A stretch of 64,000 nucleotides of DNA from Trametopsis cervina (Eukaryota > Basidiomycota > Agaricomycetes > Polyporales > Irpicaceae). Both the position numbers and the translations under genes were made by a program. This document shows, piece by piece, positions 49,786 to 61,800 of the stretch; position 1 is the stretch's first letter, and every line of letters begins with the position of its first letter. Under the pieces are notes generated by a model, which worked only from the letters and a program-made list of their open reading frames with translations, was not told the origin of the DNA and searched no databases. The DNA is taken from NCBI GenBank assembly GCA_022385755.1, contig MU278381.1, positions 62,001 through 126,000 of the forward strand. The letters are read 5' to 3'.

Positions 49786-51973
49786 TCATTCCACTCGTCG
49801 AGCAGTCCTGGGTATAAGCAGCCACAGCCCAAACATGAGGCTCATCATGGCTAACATGCTGCAAATCAGTGCGCATCAGTGTTCAAGACGAGTTCTGCAG
49901 ACGGAGGGAGACACCTACATTGGCTGCAGCGCTGCGATGCCTTCCCTCGAAGCTATCGCTCCAGTGATGAGCGGGACAAATGCAGACCCCGCCTGTCCGA
50001 ACCCGGCGATCCAGCCGACGGCTCCTGCGAAGAGCCAGTGTGGGAGTATCTTGCCGGCGTGGCTGATCACCACCGGATACAGAGGGCCAAGGACGAAGCC
50101 TACTAGTGATACTGCAACTGCATCTCCTATAAGCGAGGGAACAAGCCAGACTACCAGTTGCAGGCTATGTATACGTAAGTCAGCAGAACGTGGTGGTGGG
50201 CTGGGATTGCATACATACCCGATTGCTATAAGAATATATGTGAAAAGCGCAAGCCGGTCACCGAGCTAATGAGGTAGTGGTGAGGACAGTTTACACTTGG
50301 GATAGAGGCAGTATGAATGCGTACCTTCTTGGTCACCCATAGTAGTGCAAGACGACCGAAAGCGACGCCTGAGAAGATTCCGATGAGGTGGGAGACGAGA
50401 GGCGGCCGCGGTGACAAGGATACGTACCACCGAAGAATCCGGACGAGATGTACCCGGAGTTAGGCCCACCACCGCGTACAGTGATTATGTAGGTGACCGA
50501 CCATCCTTCACATTGAATTGTCATCGGGCTGCATAGTCTCGTCTAGGCGCATCTCACGTACCTCCAATGGTGACTGCGACTCCGACATAAATTAACAGAA
50601 AGAATGCGAGATAGTGGACTTCGCGCAGCCTGAAGATCTGGCGGTACTTGTTTTCATCGTTGTTGGCTGTGACAGTTTCTGTCCTGGCTTGTCCAACCTC
50701 AGCGAGAGCCACTGAGCCGAGCCATGTGAGTCACTATCGTGTTAGTGGGATGGCAACAAATTAGTACGCACCTTCTTGCCGTTTGAACCGGAAGACAGTG
50801 ATGAGAAGCACGATATTGACCAGAGAGATCCCCAACGCCGTGAGATACTGGAGAGCCCAGTGCTTGTTATGGGAGAATTCCGTGGCTGATAAAGGAGACA
50901 AGAATGCTCCGGTACCTTGCGTCGCGATGTCAAAGATGGCGGATATAGTACGAAAGCCTGGGAAGCGTACCGTATATAGAGTGTAATATACTCATCTTTG
51001 TTTTAGAGTTATCTTTGATACTTGCAACGTACGCATTTGCGCCAGCATCCTAACGCCCATTCGTCATTTGCACTATGTTAGGATGCTACCTCGATGATTG
51101 TCACCTGCAAGGCAATGCCGACGCCATTTATAGCGAAGGCGAGTATAAATACCGGAAACGGCGGTGCAAATGATTGGATGGCATATCCGATTACTTGAGT
51201 AACAGCACCTGAAAACACGGAACATGCATGAGGGACTAACGGCAGACTAGAAGTAAAGGGAGAGACAGACCTAGAACCATTGCCTGGGACGGCTATATGA
51301 ACATCGTATACTGATAAGCTATCGGTTAGAACAGCTCACTTTTCCAAACCCTATTCTATCAACAAGGTGCACGTTCAACAATGCGCCTACAATGAACCCC
51401 TGCTCGTAATTGTTTCAATTCTCTGAGGCATCAAGTGAGAAAAAACTGTACTTACCACAAAGCTAAGAACAAAAATCAGGGATACCACAGCATAACCGAC
51501 CTATGCCAATAAAGCTTAATGTGAGCAGCGCTGTAGATATCAAGGCGACGTACGTTATAATTGGATTGAATCCTGGGTAATAGTGGACCGGTGGTACCAT
51601 CGTTCCATCCGATGGAGAAGACACACCAGCAAACCGTGGCAAACTGCAGCAGAGCACCCCATCTTGCAGCTTTCTCATTAGTACTCGGAACATATGATTC
51701 TACAGGGGGCTGTGGGATTCGTTCGACGTTATTATCTAGCAATTTCGAGTAGTTGAGGGTGGGCAACACGACCTCTTCAAATCGCAACGTTCCCGTTCTC
51801 ACTATTCGTGTGGTAGTGGAGGAGCCTTCTTGCAAAGCGCGTATAGAAAGGGTCCCGGTACTGGCGTTGTATATCTGCAGACGGTCCGCTATTGCAGACT
51901 CACCGGCGAACGGTGGCGGCGCCGTCGCGGTTGTCAGTGGGTCGCGGGATACAGCCTCAAGGGTGAGAGACAT
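49786..51973 (-). CDS. Major facilitator superfamily transporter (fucose permease-like)
   Basis: Predicted multi-pass transporter. The start MSLTLEAVSRDPLTTATAPP opens a cytosolic N-terminal region of about 100 residues. The first membrane segment is WGALLQFATVCWCVFSIGWN, followed by DGTTGPLLPRIQSNYNVGYA, the MFS loop. Later exons give VGFIVGALLNVHLVDRIGFG, AMVLGAVTQVIGYAIQSFAP, FILAFAINGVGIALQDAGAN and IYGFGAFISAIFDIATQGTG, a central loop, then GGWSVTYIITVRGGGPNSGY and VVISHAGKILPHWLFAGAVG. The C-terminus, MLAMMSLMFGLWLLIPRTAR, is spliced at a donor near 49920 and stops at 49788-49786. The substrate is unknown; related fungal proteins are often annotated as sugar or drug transporters. Intact, with more than eight short introns. 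Confidence 0.82.
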
Positions 51974-52236
51974 TGTGATGAGGAAGGAGATGAAAGAGAG
52001 CGTCCAAGCCCCCAGTTTTATCCTCTAGACTCCCTTAATATTAGGTAAATAGGTCATGAGTTTCGTGGATGGATGTCCGATGCTGAGTTGGGGGAACACA
52101 GTGCCTGCTCTATGGAGAATCCTCGGAGGGCAACGATGATGGGTAGTTCACACGCGTATACATACCGAGCGCCCATAAAGAGGACCAAATCTCGTTTGAA
52201 TCTCGTCTTTCAGTACGCGACTCCTGCATTGTCATA

Positions 52237-53298
52237 ATGGACTCAGGCTGGGGAGACTTCGACGACAACTTCGACGGCCCTGCTGCAGGACCATCTTTCT
52301 TGGACCGCGTCGCGAACGCTCCCGACGACGACTTCTGGGGCAATGCACGCGCTGCACCAGCAATTGTGCCACAAGATGTTTCAGAGGAGACCGCCTTACA
52401 GAAGCTCATACGATACTGGATGAATGAGAGGCACGCGCCGGATATCCTTCCGGGACAGGAGATGCTTCTGGGTCGACTATTAGATCATATCAGGAAACAG
52501 GTGAGGATTCGCCTCGTATTTTCTGAGTGCTGCCCAACGTATACGCGAAGCTGAGGATGCTCAGTTTCTGTAGTCAGATGATGTCCAACTCCTTCGCGCA
52601 GACCCTGACTCTTCGGAAGACGAACATTTTCGGATTATGCTTGTGCAGACCGAGATAGAACGCGTCAAGTTTGTCATTCGGTCATACATGAGAACACGTC
52701 TACATAAGGTGCGCGGTATCTTGCGTGGTGGTGGGCACGTTCGACATAAGGGCTGAGAAAGCATTGTCAGATTGAGAAGTACGCGAGATATATTACTCTC
52801 ACGGAAACTATACACGAGAGACTATCGAAGGGAGAGCTTGAGCACGCTCAAAGGTACGCCAACCCTTTCAGGCTTTCTTCCCGGCTCATGTCTGCGTCCT
52901 GTCTGAAGATACGCAGCCCTTGTGGATACTCACTTTACAAATTCGGTGCTGCTAAGTCTACCGGAAGAGCAGCGATCCTTGGATGACGAAGTGCCTTTCA
53001 TGCCCCCTATGGGTACGTCGTTCTGGTGTCAACTCGCCCTCTTCTACCAGTTCTGATATCACACGCTCCAGTTTCAAGGCCAGATCTGAAACGTGCTGTA
53101 TTTGCTCACGCACGACAAGATTGCCCTCCTGTGCGATTACCAGAGTGCGTGAATATCTATTTACATGAGTTCTCTTCCAACTGACCAATTGGATATATCA
53201 GTGGCACAACACTGGACCTGGAGAAGGGGCAGATATCGCTCACGCCGTACGAAGTGGTACAGCAACTCCTTCTGCGCGATGAAATAGAATTAGTCTGA
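52237..53298 (+). CDS. SLD5: DNA replication complex GINS subunit SLD5
   Basis: Nuclear component of the GINS tetramer, which joins Cdc45 and MCM as the replicative helicase. Start MDSGWGDFDDNFDGPAAGPS. The helical A domain: LQKLIRYWMNERHAPDILPG, EMLLGRLLDHIRKQ, spliced to SDDVQLLRADPDSSEDEHF and IMLVQTEIERVKFVIRSYMR, then IEKYARYITLTETIHERLSK, THFTNSVLLSLPEEQRSLDD and EVPFMPPM. The C-terminal B domain is VSRPDLKRAVFAHARQDCPP, VRLPDGTTLDLEKGQISLTP and YEVVQQLLLRDEIELV, ending exactly as in the family. Short introns lie at 52501 and elsewhere. Convergent with NC2alpha, 142 nt apart. Confident. Confidence 0.92.
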
Positions 53299-53440
53299 TA
53301 TGCACTAATTTTCGAACATCCGTCACATAAAACAAATTGTAATACATTGTACATCAAAACTATAAGTTCAACCATACAAACCACTGACTCGGTCGCTGCT
53401 CTGAACGCATGTATGTATGTCTGTAAATACATAGCGTTGC

Positions 53441-54208
53441 TCATCCTTCCCAATCGTCGTCCTCGTCCTGGGCTCTGCTGCCTGCAGCATACCCAACGTC
53501 TCCGTCTCCTTCCTCCGGCTCAGGCTCATCGTCTTCCTGGTCCATTTCTTCCTCCGCGGCAGGCTTCGGCCTTGCTCTTGATCGTGGTTTGCTTGGCGCA
53601 GCATCACCGTCCTCCTTTTTGCGTCTTCTACGAGGAGCAGCCGGTGCTGATCCTTCCTCGCCGTCTCCAACTGGCTTCCGACGACTGGCCCTCTTCTTCG
53701 CTGCGGCTTTCTCTGCGGCTTCAGCTGCCAAGTCAATAGTACCACCGGCAGACGGGTCAGGTACGGCTTCCACGATCTCCTTCAGGAAATCCAAGACGTC
53801 GACAGTATCAATAGCGTGTTTTCTGCACCGGAAATCGTCCTAAATTAGCGGGAATGCAGATGCGGGGAGGATATTAACATACAGATGATATGCTTCGACC
53901 TTCTTCGATCCCCTGTCCGTGGTGACCCTACTTGCCTCCTCGACAATCATGCCTAGAAACATCTCCAGTGCTTTGGCTGCGAACGGAAGGCATAAGTACG
54001 GAGATATAACCATCGAGGAGCGCATTGAGATAGTTAAGCATACATATGACCACTGGTGTAGCCTGTGCTACTTTGCCGACTTCCTCATCTTTCTGCATGA
54101 TCCTCTTTATCCGTGCCTGGTCCATGCGTGAGTTATGCGCTCTCATGCTCCTCATACTGAAGTGAAACGTACGACGGGAAACCTCGTCTGCTTGTTCTTG
54201 TTCTTCAT
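53441..54208 (-). CDS. BUR6: NC2 alpha / DRAP1 transcription corepressor subunit
   Basis: Histone-fold protein that pairs with NC2beta (Dr1) and binds TBP on DNA. The start is the ATG at 54208: MKNKNKQTRFPV is spliced to ARIKRIMQKDEEVGKVAQAT. An intron (about 36-60 nt) separates VVIS from KALEMFLGMIVEEASRVTTD, and the next exon brings KKVEAYHL joined to KHAIDTVDVLDFLKEIVEAV. The C-terminus is acidic and basic-patched: KKRASRRKPVGDGEEGSA, PKPAAEEEMDQEDDEPEPEE, ending DDDWEG. The longer frame beginning at 54155 (MRSMRAHNSRMDQ) reads through the first intron and should not be used. The histone-fold motif and the C-terminal acid tail agree with DRAP1/Bur6. The acceptor before KHAIDT was selected because it restores the conserved sequence. 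Confidence 0.9.
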
Positions 54209-56282
54209 GCTTGCAGGAGGGTGCGGGCTAGGAAAGAGCAGTGGACAAAGCTGAAAGACTGGAGTTAATGGCCAAGGTCGCCGTTGGGAGAACTAGCCTA
54301 ATATGGCAATCTTTGTCGCTCACGACCTCGATTCCTCAGTCTTCAAGCTGGGGCTATGTGCGCCTGAGGTTACGGTATAAGGAGTACGAGCAATCTCTTT
54401 CAATGCATCTATTAGGGTGTGGTGTGCACTCAGCTTTATGTGCCTGTCGCAGACTGAGCGACTGGGTTGTTCCGGGGGTAGGTGGGGACCTCTGCCACCG
54501 AGTATGCAAGTGCCACCTCATGAAGTAGGAACGGTTTCCAGTGCACTATGAGATACTTGGTGAGCATGAACATGAGATTCATCATTCATTATCTTTATTG
54601 AAGGTTCTCATTTGCAGAAAATAATATTCTGACCTCAGTTGAGCGCATGAGAAGGAAATATTTGGGTGATTTCTATCAATAGGGGGCGTCGAAGTCTGAC
54701 ATCCGTGCTCACTTCGCCCATATACTCAGCAAGATGGAAAGTATGTAGCTTAGCTGGACTTTGCATTTCAGTATGGACGATAATCTGGCGCAAATATGAC
54801 GGCGAACACCTAAGGCAATTACACTTAGGCAGGGCGAGCTCCTATTTCCGAACTATGTAGCACCCGGTGTGGTGCTGACGTTGTAGTTCTGAATAGAGGA
54901 GAGAGGCGGTAGCTGGGATACACTTTGACCTACGTTAGTCTTCTTTTCACTGAATTCAAATCAGACTACGTGCACTCTGTTACCAGGAATATCGACATCA
55001 TCAACTCCTTGGCGCGTTCGTCCGTTCACGGAGCAGTCGTCAAGTGTTCGTCTGTGCAAATGGATCCCCGAAGATGGATGTATGTCTATTCGCTCTGTGG
55101 ATATTTGTGGTGAGTGTCGATATAGGTAACAGTGGAAACTCGCTGCTCACCTCTTTAGATAACCTCACGGAAGAGGCTGCCGTCAGAGAGCACAACTCCT
55201 ACGCGTTGTGGTTTTCCCAGTGTACCTTTCTCGAGCCAAGATAAATCATGGAGCTTCGTGTAGCCTCTAAATCGCCCTCCGTCCAGTCTTTGATCTCATT
55301 CGCTCGTACCGTTGGGCCCACGTCGAAGACCTTCAGGCCGCCCTCCCTTACGATTGATATTCCTCGAAACATATTATCCTTGTCCCGAAAATGCTATACG
55401 GATTATATCTCGCCGTAAGAGGCGTCGAAAGCGATCCTTAACATAAATTTTCAACAGATCTGCCGACGCTTAGGGGATAGATAAGTGAGCACGGGGAACT
55501 TTTGTACGTCCATATACACGTCTGCCGCGCACAACACTTACACGCATGCCAGAAGTTGACCAGGATATCTTAGAGGGCAGCACCGAAGATATTTACTTAG
55601 CTAAACTCTGGAATGTGGCGCATGCCAAGCTTTTGCCCTACGGTGCGACCCTCCCGCGGAAGTATTTGTCCTGCGAAAGGCCATATCATTCAAGTATCAG
55701 CTTCAAGGGCAACCAGCTCTCTATTCGTGGCGATGGAAGACGAAGATACCATTTCTGAAGCGGCCATAGCAGTCTGACCCAACAGTGGCCCATGGCCGCC
55801 TTACGGAGTACCTGCGGTTGAGATTTGAGATTTCTCGGCCCTGCTGCATATCGCGCAACAACCATTCCCGCCACTAAGGATGGCCGGCTGTAGCTAAAAG
55901 GTCCATACTTCAAGTGCGCTCTTGGTACGTATTGACCTCGTCTCTCACCGAGCAGCGAGGAGTCGGAAGAGTCGGTGGTGGCACTATTTGGAAGATATGG
56001 CTGCTGAGAGGTTTTAAAATGTGCTGGTATGTTTATTCAAAGTCTCTTTGTGCAAATGAGGCCAGGATGACTCATTCTACCGTCGAGAGTGCTTTCCCAC
56101 GAGTGTTGCTGTGGCCAACTCCTCCAGCGCTCCTTTTCACAGTTGGCCTCCCCAAACGGCTGTGACGCCCTTTGACAAACAAGTTCAACTCTTTCACTTC
56201 CAATCCTTCCACCTTCCACCTTCCACCTTACCCACACCGAAACTTGCATTCTCAGCCTCATCGAAGACATTTCCCTCGCAAT
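54209..56282. other. 2 kb region without a recognised gene
   Basis: Divergent spacer between NC2alpha and the acidic-repeat gene, plus unexplained DNA. Frames at 55546-55758 and 54925-55113 (+) have no known motif. The promoter of NC2alpha should lie at its left end. No repeat or mobile-element signature is seen. Confidence 0.4.
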
Positions 56283-58063
56283 ATGTCTTCGTACAGAAGG
56301 ACAAAGACCACGCCCGCACCGTTGGCTAGGTGTGTTTCTTTGTAGTGCTTGGCCACTCCCTCCACCGACCCCCTTCTCTACAGTGTGGCCTCCACAAGTG
56401 AGGGGCCTCAACGCTCAATGGTATGGGATAGGTTGCCAGCGTACTTACACGGTCTTCGAGGCGAGTTCATGGATTGGATCGCAAAGCGAAAGAAGGACTC
56501 CACCGTTCCGGCTCATCTGAAAGAAATATTCGAATACTCGCGCAACGAGATACTTAATTCTGCGAAACTAGGCCCGCTCGTCCGTCCGACTCCACATGTG
56601 GCCAACGAAGCGACAGCGACAGCCACAGTGCCTACGCCATTTCCAAATGTGCCTACGTCTACGTTCTCTCCAAGGAGGCTTTTGGCCCCAGGTTTCAAAA
56701 CTCCGACGTTCTCAAATCTATCCAAACCAGCGGGGAGAGTGGTTCATGAAGTCATCGATCTGATCTCTCCTGATGTCTCTCCTTCGCGCGTTCCTGCTGC
56801 GTCTTCTTCTCAAAGGGCTTTACCTACTGCTGACCAGCACCAGCCCTTGCCCCTGCCGGGGCTGTTGCTGGCCAGCGTCCCTATTAACGTTTCTCAGCCT
56901 GCTGCAGGTCCACCGGGAGTTGCAGTCGCGAGACAGACGAGCAAAGTGATAGCGAAAGCACCTAGTGAGGCATGGCCTACAGAAACTAGAGCAAATATAT
57001 TACGGGGCTGGTTGCCCCAAGCAGCCCGCTTTGGACCGCCTCCGTTGAAGCGCAAGAGGGCTGAGGAAGAAGTCATCAATACCAATGTCCCCGCCACCTC
57101 CGAGACCGCCTTACCGGTCGAAGAGCCGAGCAAAAAGACGAAGGCCAGAAAACCAAGCCAGCCGCGAAAGCGCATTCCCACTTCAGCTGCTCCTCCGACC
57201 ATACCACCACCCCCTCATATTCCAGAGACAACTGCAGACATCGTCGCGCCTAAACGCAGGAAGACGAAAGCTACACAGAACACGAACAACTCGACTGCTA
57301 TCCTCCCAAGCGAGCCTATTGGGAATACTGTTTCGCTGAAGTCGAATCGTAGTAGGACGGCTACCACAAAACCCGCAACTCAGCGAACGACTAATCCATC
57401 CGCTCAGGGTCAGTCAATGCTGTTGCTCGTCCTGATAACATATTTCTGATTGAAGTCCGGGTTCATGCAGCATCCCGCACGAAGATCACGCATATTAGCA
57501 AGGCAGTGAGACATGCGAAGAAGCCCGCGACCGTGGAAGAGAACGAAGGGAAATACGAACAAGAGGATGCCGATAACGAAGAGTTGGCGAGGCAGCTGGA
57601 GGAAGAACTAAGCGGCATGCCGAAAGACGACGACGATAATGAAGAGTTAGCGAAGCAGCTTGAGAAGGAGCTTGAGAGCGTGGTGGAAGAAGAAGAAGAA
57701 GATAATGAAGAGTTGGCGAAGCAGCTCGAGGAGGAGCTGGGCAGTATAACCAAAGACGATGGTGATAATGAAGAATTAGCGAAGCAGCTCGAGAAGGAAC
57801 TGAGCAGCATAGAGAAAGACGCGCCTACTCCGGCAGAAGACAAGGAACCTGCTGACTCGCCGGAGGACGAGGAACTGGAGCGCCAGTTGAAGGGCGCATT
57901 GAATCGAGCATCTTCGAGCTCGAGCGACGATGACTCAAGCGATGATGATACAAACGACGACTGCTCAGATGAAGGTTCTCTCTTCGGCGGCGATGACGGC
58001 GAGAAGGGATCTCTTTTCGGTGGAGAGGATAGCGAGGACGACGACTGGGACCACGTATGTTAA
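56283..58063 (+). CDS. Disordered protein with C-terminal acidic tandem repeats
   Basis: Predicted 554-residue protein of unknown function. Exons 56283-56329, 56384-57408 and 57471-58063 close exactly. The start is MSSYRRTKTTPAPLA; the frame from 56349 opens at a non-ATG codon inside the first intron. An N-terminal conserved-looking part is MVWDRLPAYLHGLRGEFMDW, then IAKRKKDSTVPAHLKEIFEY. The middle is Pro/Ala/Thr-rich and basic (PPPLKRKRAEEE; SKKTKARKPSQPRKR; PKRRKTKATQ), with several candidate nuclear-localisation clusters. The C-terminus has four acidic repeats based on DNEELAKQLEKEL (residues about 375-470), a fifth partial one (DEELERQLKGAL), then Ser/Asp-rich SSSSDDDSSDDDTNDD and paired SLFGGDDGEK / SLFGGEDSED. 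Basic middle and acidic tail suggest a chromatin or nucleic-acid-associated role, but no domain is recognised. Confidence 0.8.
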
Positions 58064-58827
58064 CCAATAGGGGGGGATTTTATTGGATAATGGAGGTGCG
58101 TCTTACCGTATCAGCCTTCTATCGCGCCGCTGAAAGTCGCGGGGTCATTCAACAGATCCTTTGAACACATCCGGTATATCATAAATGCTACCGACGTAAT
58201 ATATCCTCATATTCGCTGCACGTTGATAGTTGTATTTTCTAGGGTTTTTCTTCTGTCTTTTCTGACACTTACTGTATATTTCCTGTCTATTTGCTACTTT
58301 TGTCTCGTTACTGCTGCCTATGTAATACTCCTAGAGATGAGGGGAGTTCTGACGTTCGATGCGGGACCACTGGGCGCCTTCCTATTGGTTGCAAGAGGCT
58401 AAAGGCCCAGGGACGCAAAATCCGGCAGAAGGGCGATAGGTTAGAACCTCGTCTCTTCCGTTCGATCGGCGGGGAACAAATGACAATAAACATCTGGTTA
58501 CTATACTGAGGGTTCTGACGCGGGATCACCAATATAATCGTCTCGACTTTTGTGAAGTGTAAGGCACTCGCTTGGTATAAGTCAAGGTTGTCGCTCCCAA
58601 CGTTGTTGGTTGGATGTCATAATTCAACGTTCAACGCGAATATTCTCCGATCTCCTTTACGAGCGATGACATAGCGAATTGCAAATGCAACGATCTTGAT
58701 CGCCATCACCATCACGTGCTGTCCTGTATTTTGAGGATCGGTCTTGTAAGTTTTCTCTCTTTTCCTCTTCCTCTTCACTCGAATCCTTACTGACGCGAGC
58801 GAAGGGGAAGAGGAGGTATTACTCACA
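58064..58827. other. Intergenic region upstream of URA2
   Basis: About 760 nt. Near 58741-58790 there is a pyrimidine-rich stretch (TTTTCTCTCTTTTCCTCTTC), common in fungal promoters of highly expressed genes. No gene is supported. Confidence 0.45.
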
Positions 58828-61800
58828 ATGGCAACCTTATTCACCCCTGAGTCCACTCGCCCTTCTCTCTCGCGTATCGCCAGCGGGATTCCGGCAGGCC
58901 CTGCGCCCCCCGTCATAGCCCCACCCACTGAAGACGGAGGTCTCGCGGACGCCGTCCTCGAACTTGCAGATGGAACGGCTTTTCGTGGAATCAGCTTTGG
59001 CGCAGAGAACAAAAGCATATCTGGGGAATGCGTATTTCAGACTGGTATGCAAGTCGTATCAGCCGTTGTGTGCATTAACGGAATGCGACTGCAGGTATGG
59101 TGGGATATACCGAGTCTTTGACGGACCCTTCCTACGAGGGCCAGATTCTCATCCTCACATATCCTCTCATCGGAAACTATGGAGTCCCACCTCGTCCGAA
59201 GACAGAAAATGTGGAGGATATCCCTCACGACTTTGAGTCCTCTCGCATCCATGTCGCTGCTGTGGTAGTCGGCTACTACTCGGAGGATTATAGCCACTTC
59301 CTCGCAGGTTCATCCCTCGGCACTTGGCTCAAGGAGAGTGGTATCCCTGCGATCTATGGCGTCGACACACGTGCTCTGACGAAAAACATTCGCGAGAAGG
59401 GTTCGATGCTCGCAAAGCTGCTCGCGAGGAGGACAGACAAGAAGAATGAAATCGTCTCTCCGGCATCCTGGAGAGAAGAATACGTCGATGTTCCCTTCCA
59501 TAATCCTAATGAGGATAACCTAGTCGCGGTCGTGTCCACAAAAACTCCGCGCACCTATAAGCCTGTCGTGGCACCTCGCATGCATCCAACGGCCCAGCGA
59601 CCTTTGCGGGTATTGGCAGTGGACGTCGGTATGAAATATAACCAGATACGTTGCTTCACACATCGTGGAGTCGAGCTCAAGGTCGTGCCGTGGGATTATG
59701 ACTATCTCTCCGCGTCTGAGGAGCCTTTCGACGGTCTGTTCGTCTCTAATGGTCCGGGAGACCCTACAATGGTCAAGTCTACTATCGACAGGTTGGCCAC
59801 GGCGATGAAAAGGGCCGACCGACCTATCTTTGGTATTTGTCTAGGTCACCAGCTCATGGCTCTCGCCGCTGGCGCGTCAACGTCAAAGATGAAATATGGT
59901 AACCGTGGTCACAACATTCCGTGCACGGATGCGCTGAGCGGCAGGTGCTACATTACGAGTCAGAACCACGGTTTCCAGGTCGACACCGCAACACTTCCCG
60001 AAGGATGGAAGGAGCTGTTCCGGAATGCGAATGACGGAAGTAATGAGGGCGTTTACTGCGTTGACAAGCCGTTCTTTTCTGTCCAGTTCCATCCCGAGTC
60101 TACACCTGGTCCCCGAGACACGGAATTCCTCTTCGACGTTTTCATCCAGAATATCCTCGACTGCACGACTACGAGCTCTCTTGTGCCCATTGTGATGCCT
60201 GGCGGACTCAAAGAGGAGAACGAGAGACGTGTACCACGCGCGGACGTGCAGAAGGTTCTAATTCTTGGCTCGGGCGGATTGTCCATCGGCCAGGCGGGCG
60301 AGTTCGACTACTCCGGCTCTCAAGCGATCAAGGCGCTCAAGGAAGAGGGCATCTACACAATCTTGGTCAATCCGAACATTGCAACTATCGCGACTTCGAA
60401 AGGCCTCGCCGACAAAGTCTACTTCCTGCCAGTAACACCGGAGTTCGTCAGGAAGATCATTCAGTACGAGAAACCCGACGGCATCTATGTGACCTTCGGT
60501 GGACAGACCGCGTTGAACGTCGGGATCAAGCTGAAAGATGAGTTCGAAGGCCTGGGTTGCAAGGTCCTGGGTACACCGATCAATACTGTCATCATGACGG
60601 AAGATAGGCAGTTATTTGCGTCGGCTATGGAGGAGATTGGTGAGCGCTGTGCACAGTCCGACACCGCGACTACCCAAGAAGAAGCTATCGCTGCTGCGAA
60701 CATCATTGGATATCCTGTCATCGTACGAGCTGCTTACGCACTTGGTGGGCTTGGCTCTGGGTTCGCGCAGAATGAGGAACAGCTTAAGGCGCTTTGCAGC
60801 AAAGCTTTTGCAACCAGCCCACAGGTGCTCGTTGAGAAGAGTATGAAAGGCTGGAAGGAAATCGAGTACGAGGTTGTCAGGGATTGCCGGGATAATTGCA
60901 TCACGGTTTGCAACATGGAGGTAAGCTGACATCCTATGCTCTCACCCGCATACTCGTAATAATGCGTACGACTAGAACTTCGATCCGCTGGGAATCCATA
61001 CAGGCGACTCGATCGTCGTTGCGCCTTCGCAGACTCTTTCGGATGCGGACTACAATATGCTCCGAACTACGGCAATCAATGTTATCCGACATCTTGGAGT
61101 TGTTGGGGAATGCAACATCCAATACGCCCTCAACCCCACCTCTAAAGAGTATTGCATCATCGAGGTGCGCTCAGCTAACTATCGTTATTGATCATTCGTT
61201 CTGAGCAAGTGTCTTCCAGGTCAATGCGCGTCTGTCACGATCGTCCGCTCTTGCCTCAAAGGCTACCGGATATCCCCTGGCTTTCATCGCTGCTAAGCTT
61301 GGCTTGGGAATCCCTCTGAACGAGATCAAGAATTCGGTCACCAAGGTCACCAGCGCATGCTTCGAGCCGAGTTTGGACTACGTTGTCGTCAAAATCCCTC
61401 GCTGGGACTTGAAGAAGTTCCACCGCGTGAGCAGGCTGCTGAGCAGTAGCATGAAGAGTGTGGGAGAAGTCATGAGTATCGGTCGAACTTTCGAGGAGAC
61501 GATCCAGAAAGCTATTCGGGCCATCGACGATCAGTTTACTGGTTTCTCCAAGGTATCTCCCAATAGTGCATTTAACTCGTCGCTGTTTTCTCATAACATC
61601 TCGATATCAGAACGACTTTGTGGAAGATATCGACGAAGAGTTGGAGAATCCCACCGATAAACGCATGTTCGCCATCTCCACGGCCTTCCATAGGGGTTAC
61701 TCCGTTGACAAAATCTGGCAAATGACTAATATCGACAAATGGTTTTTGACTAAACTTGAGACGATTTTCAAGACCGAAGTGGCACTCTCGTGAGTGCTCT

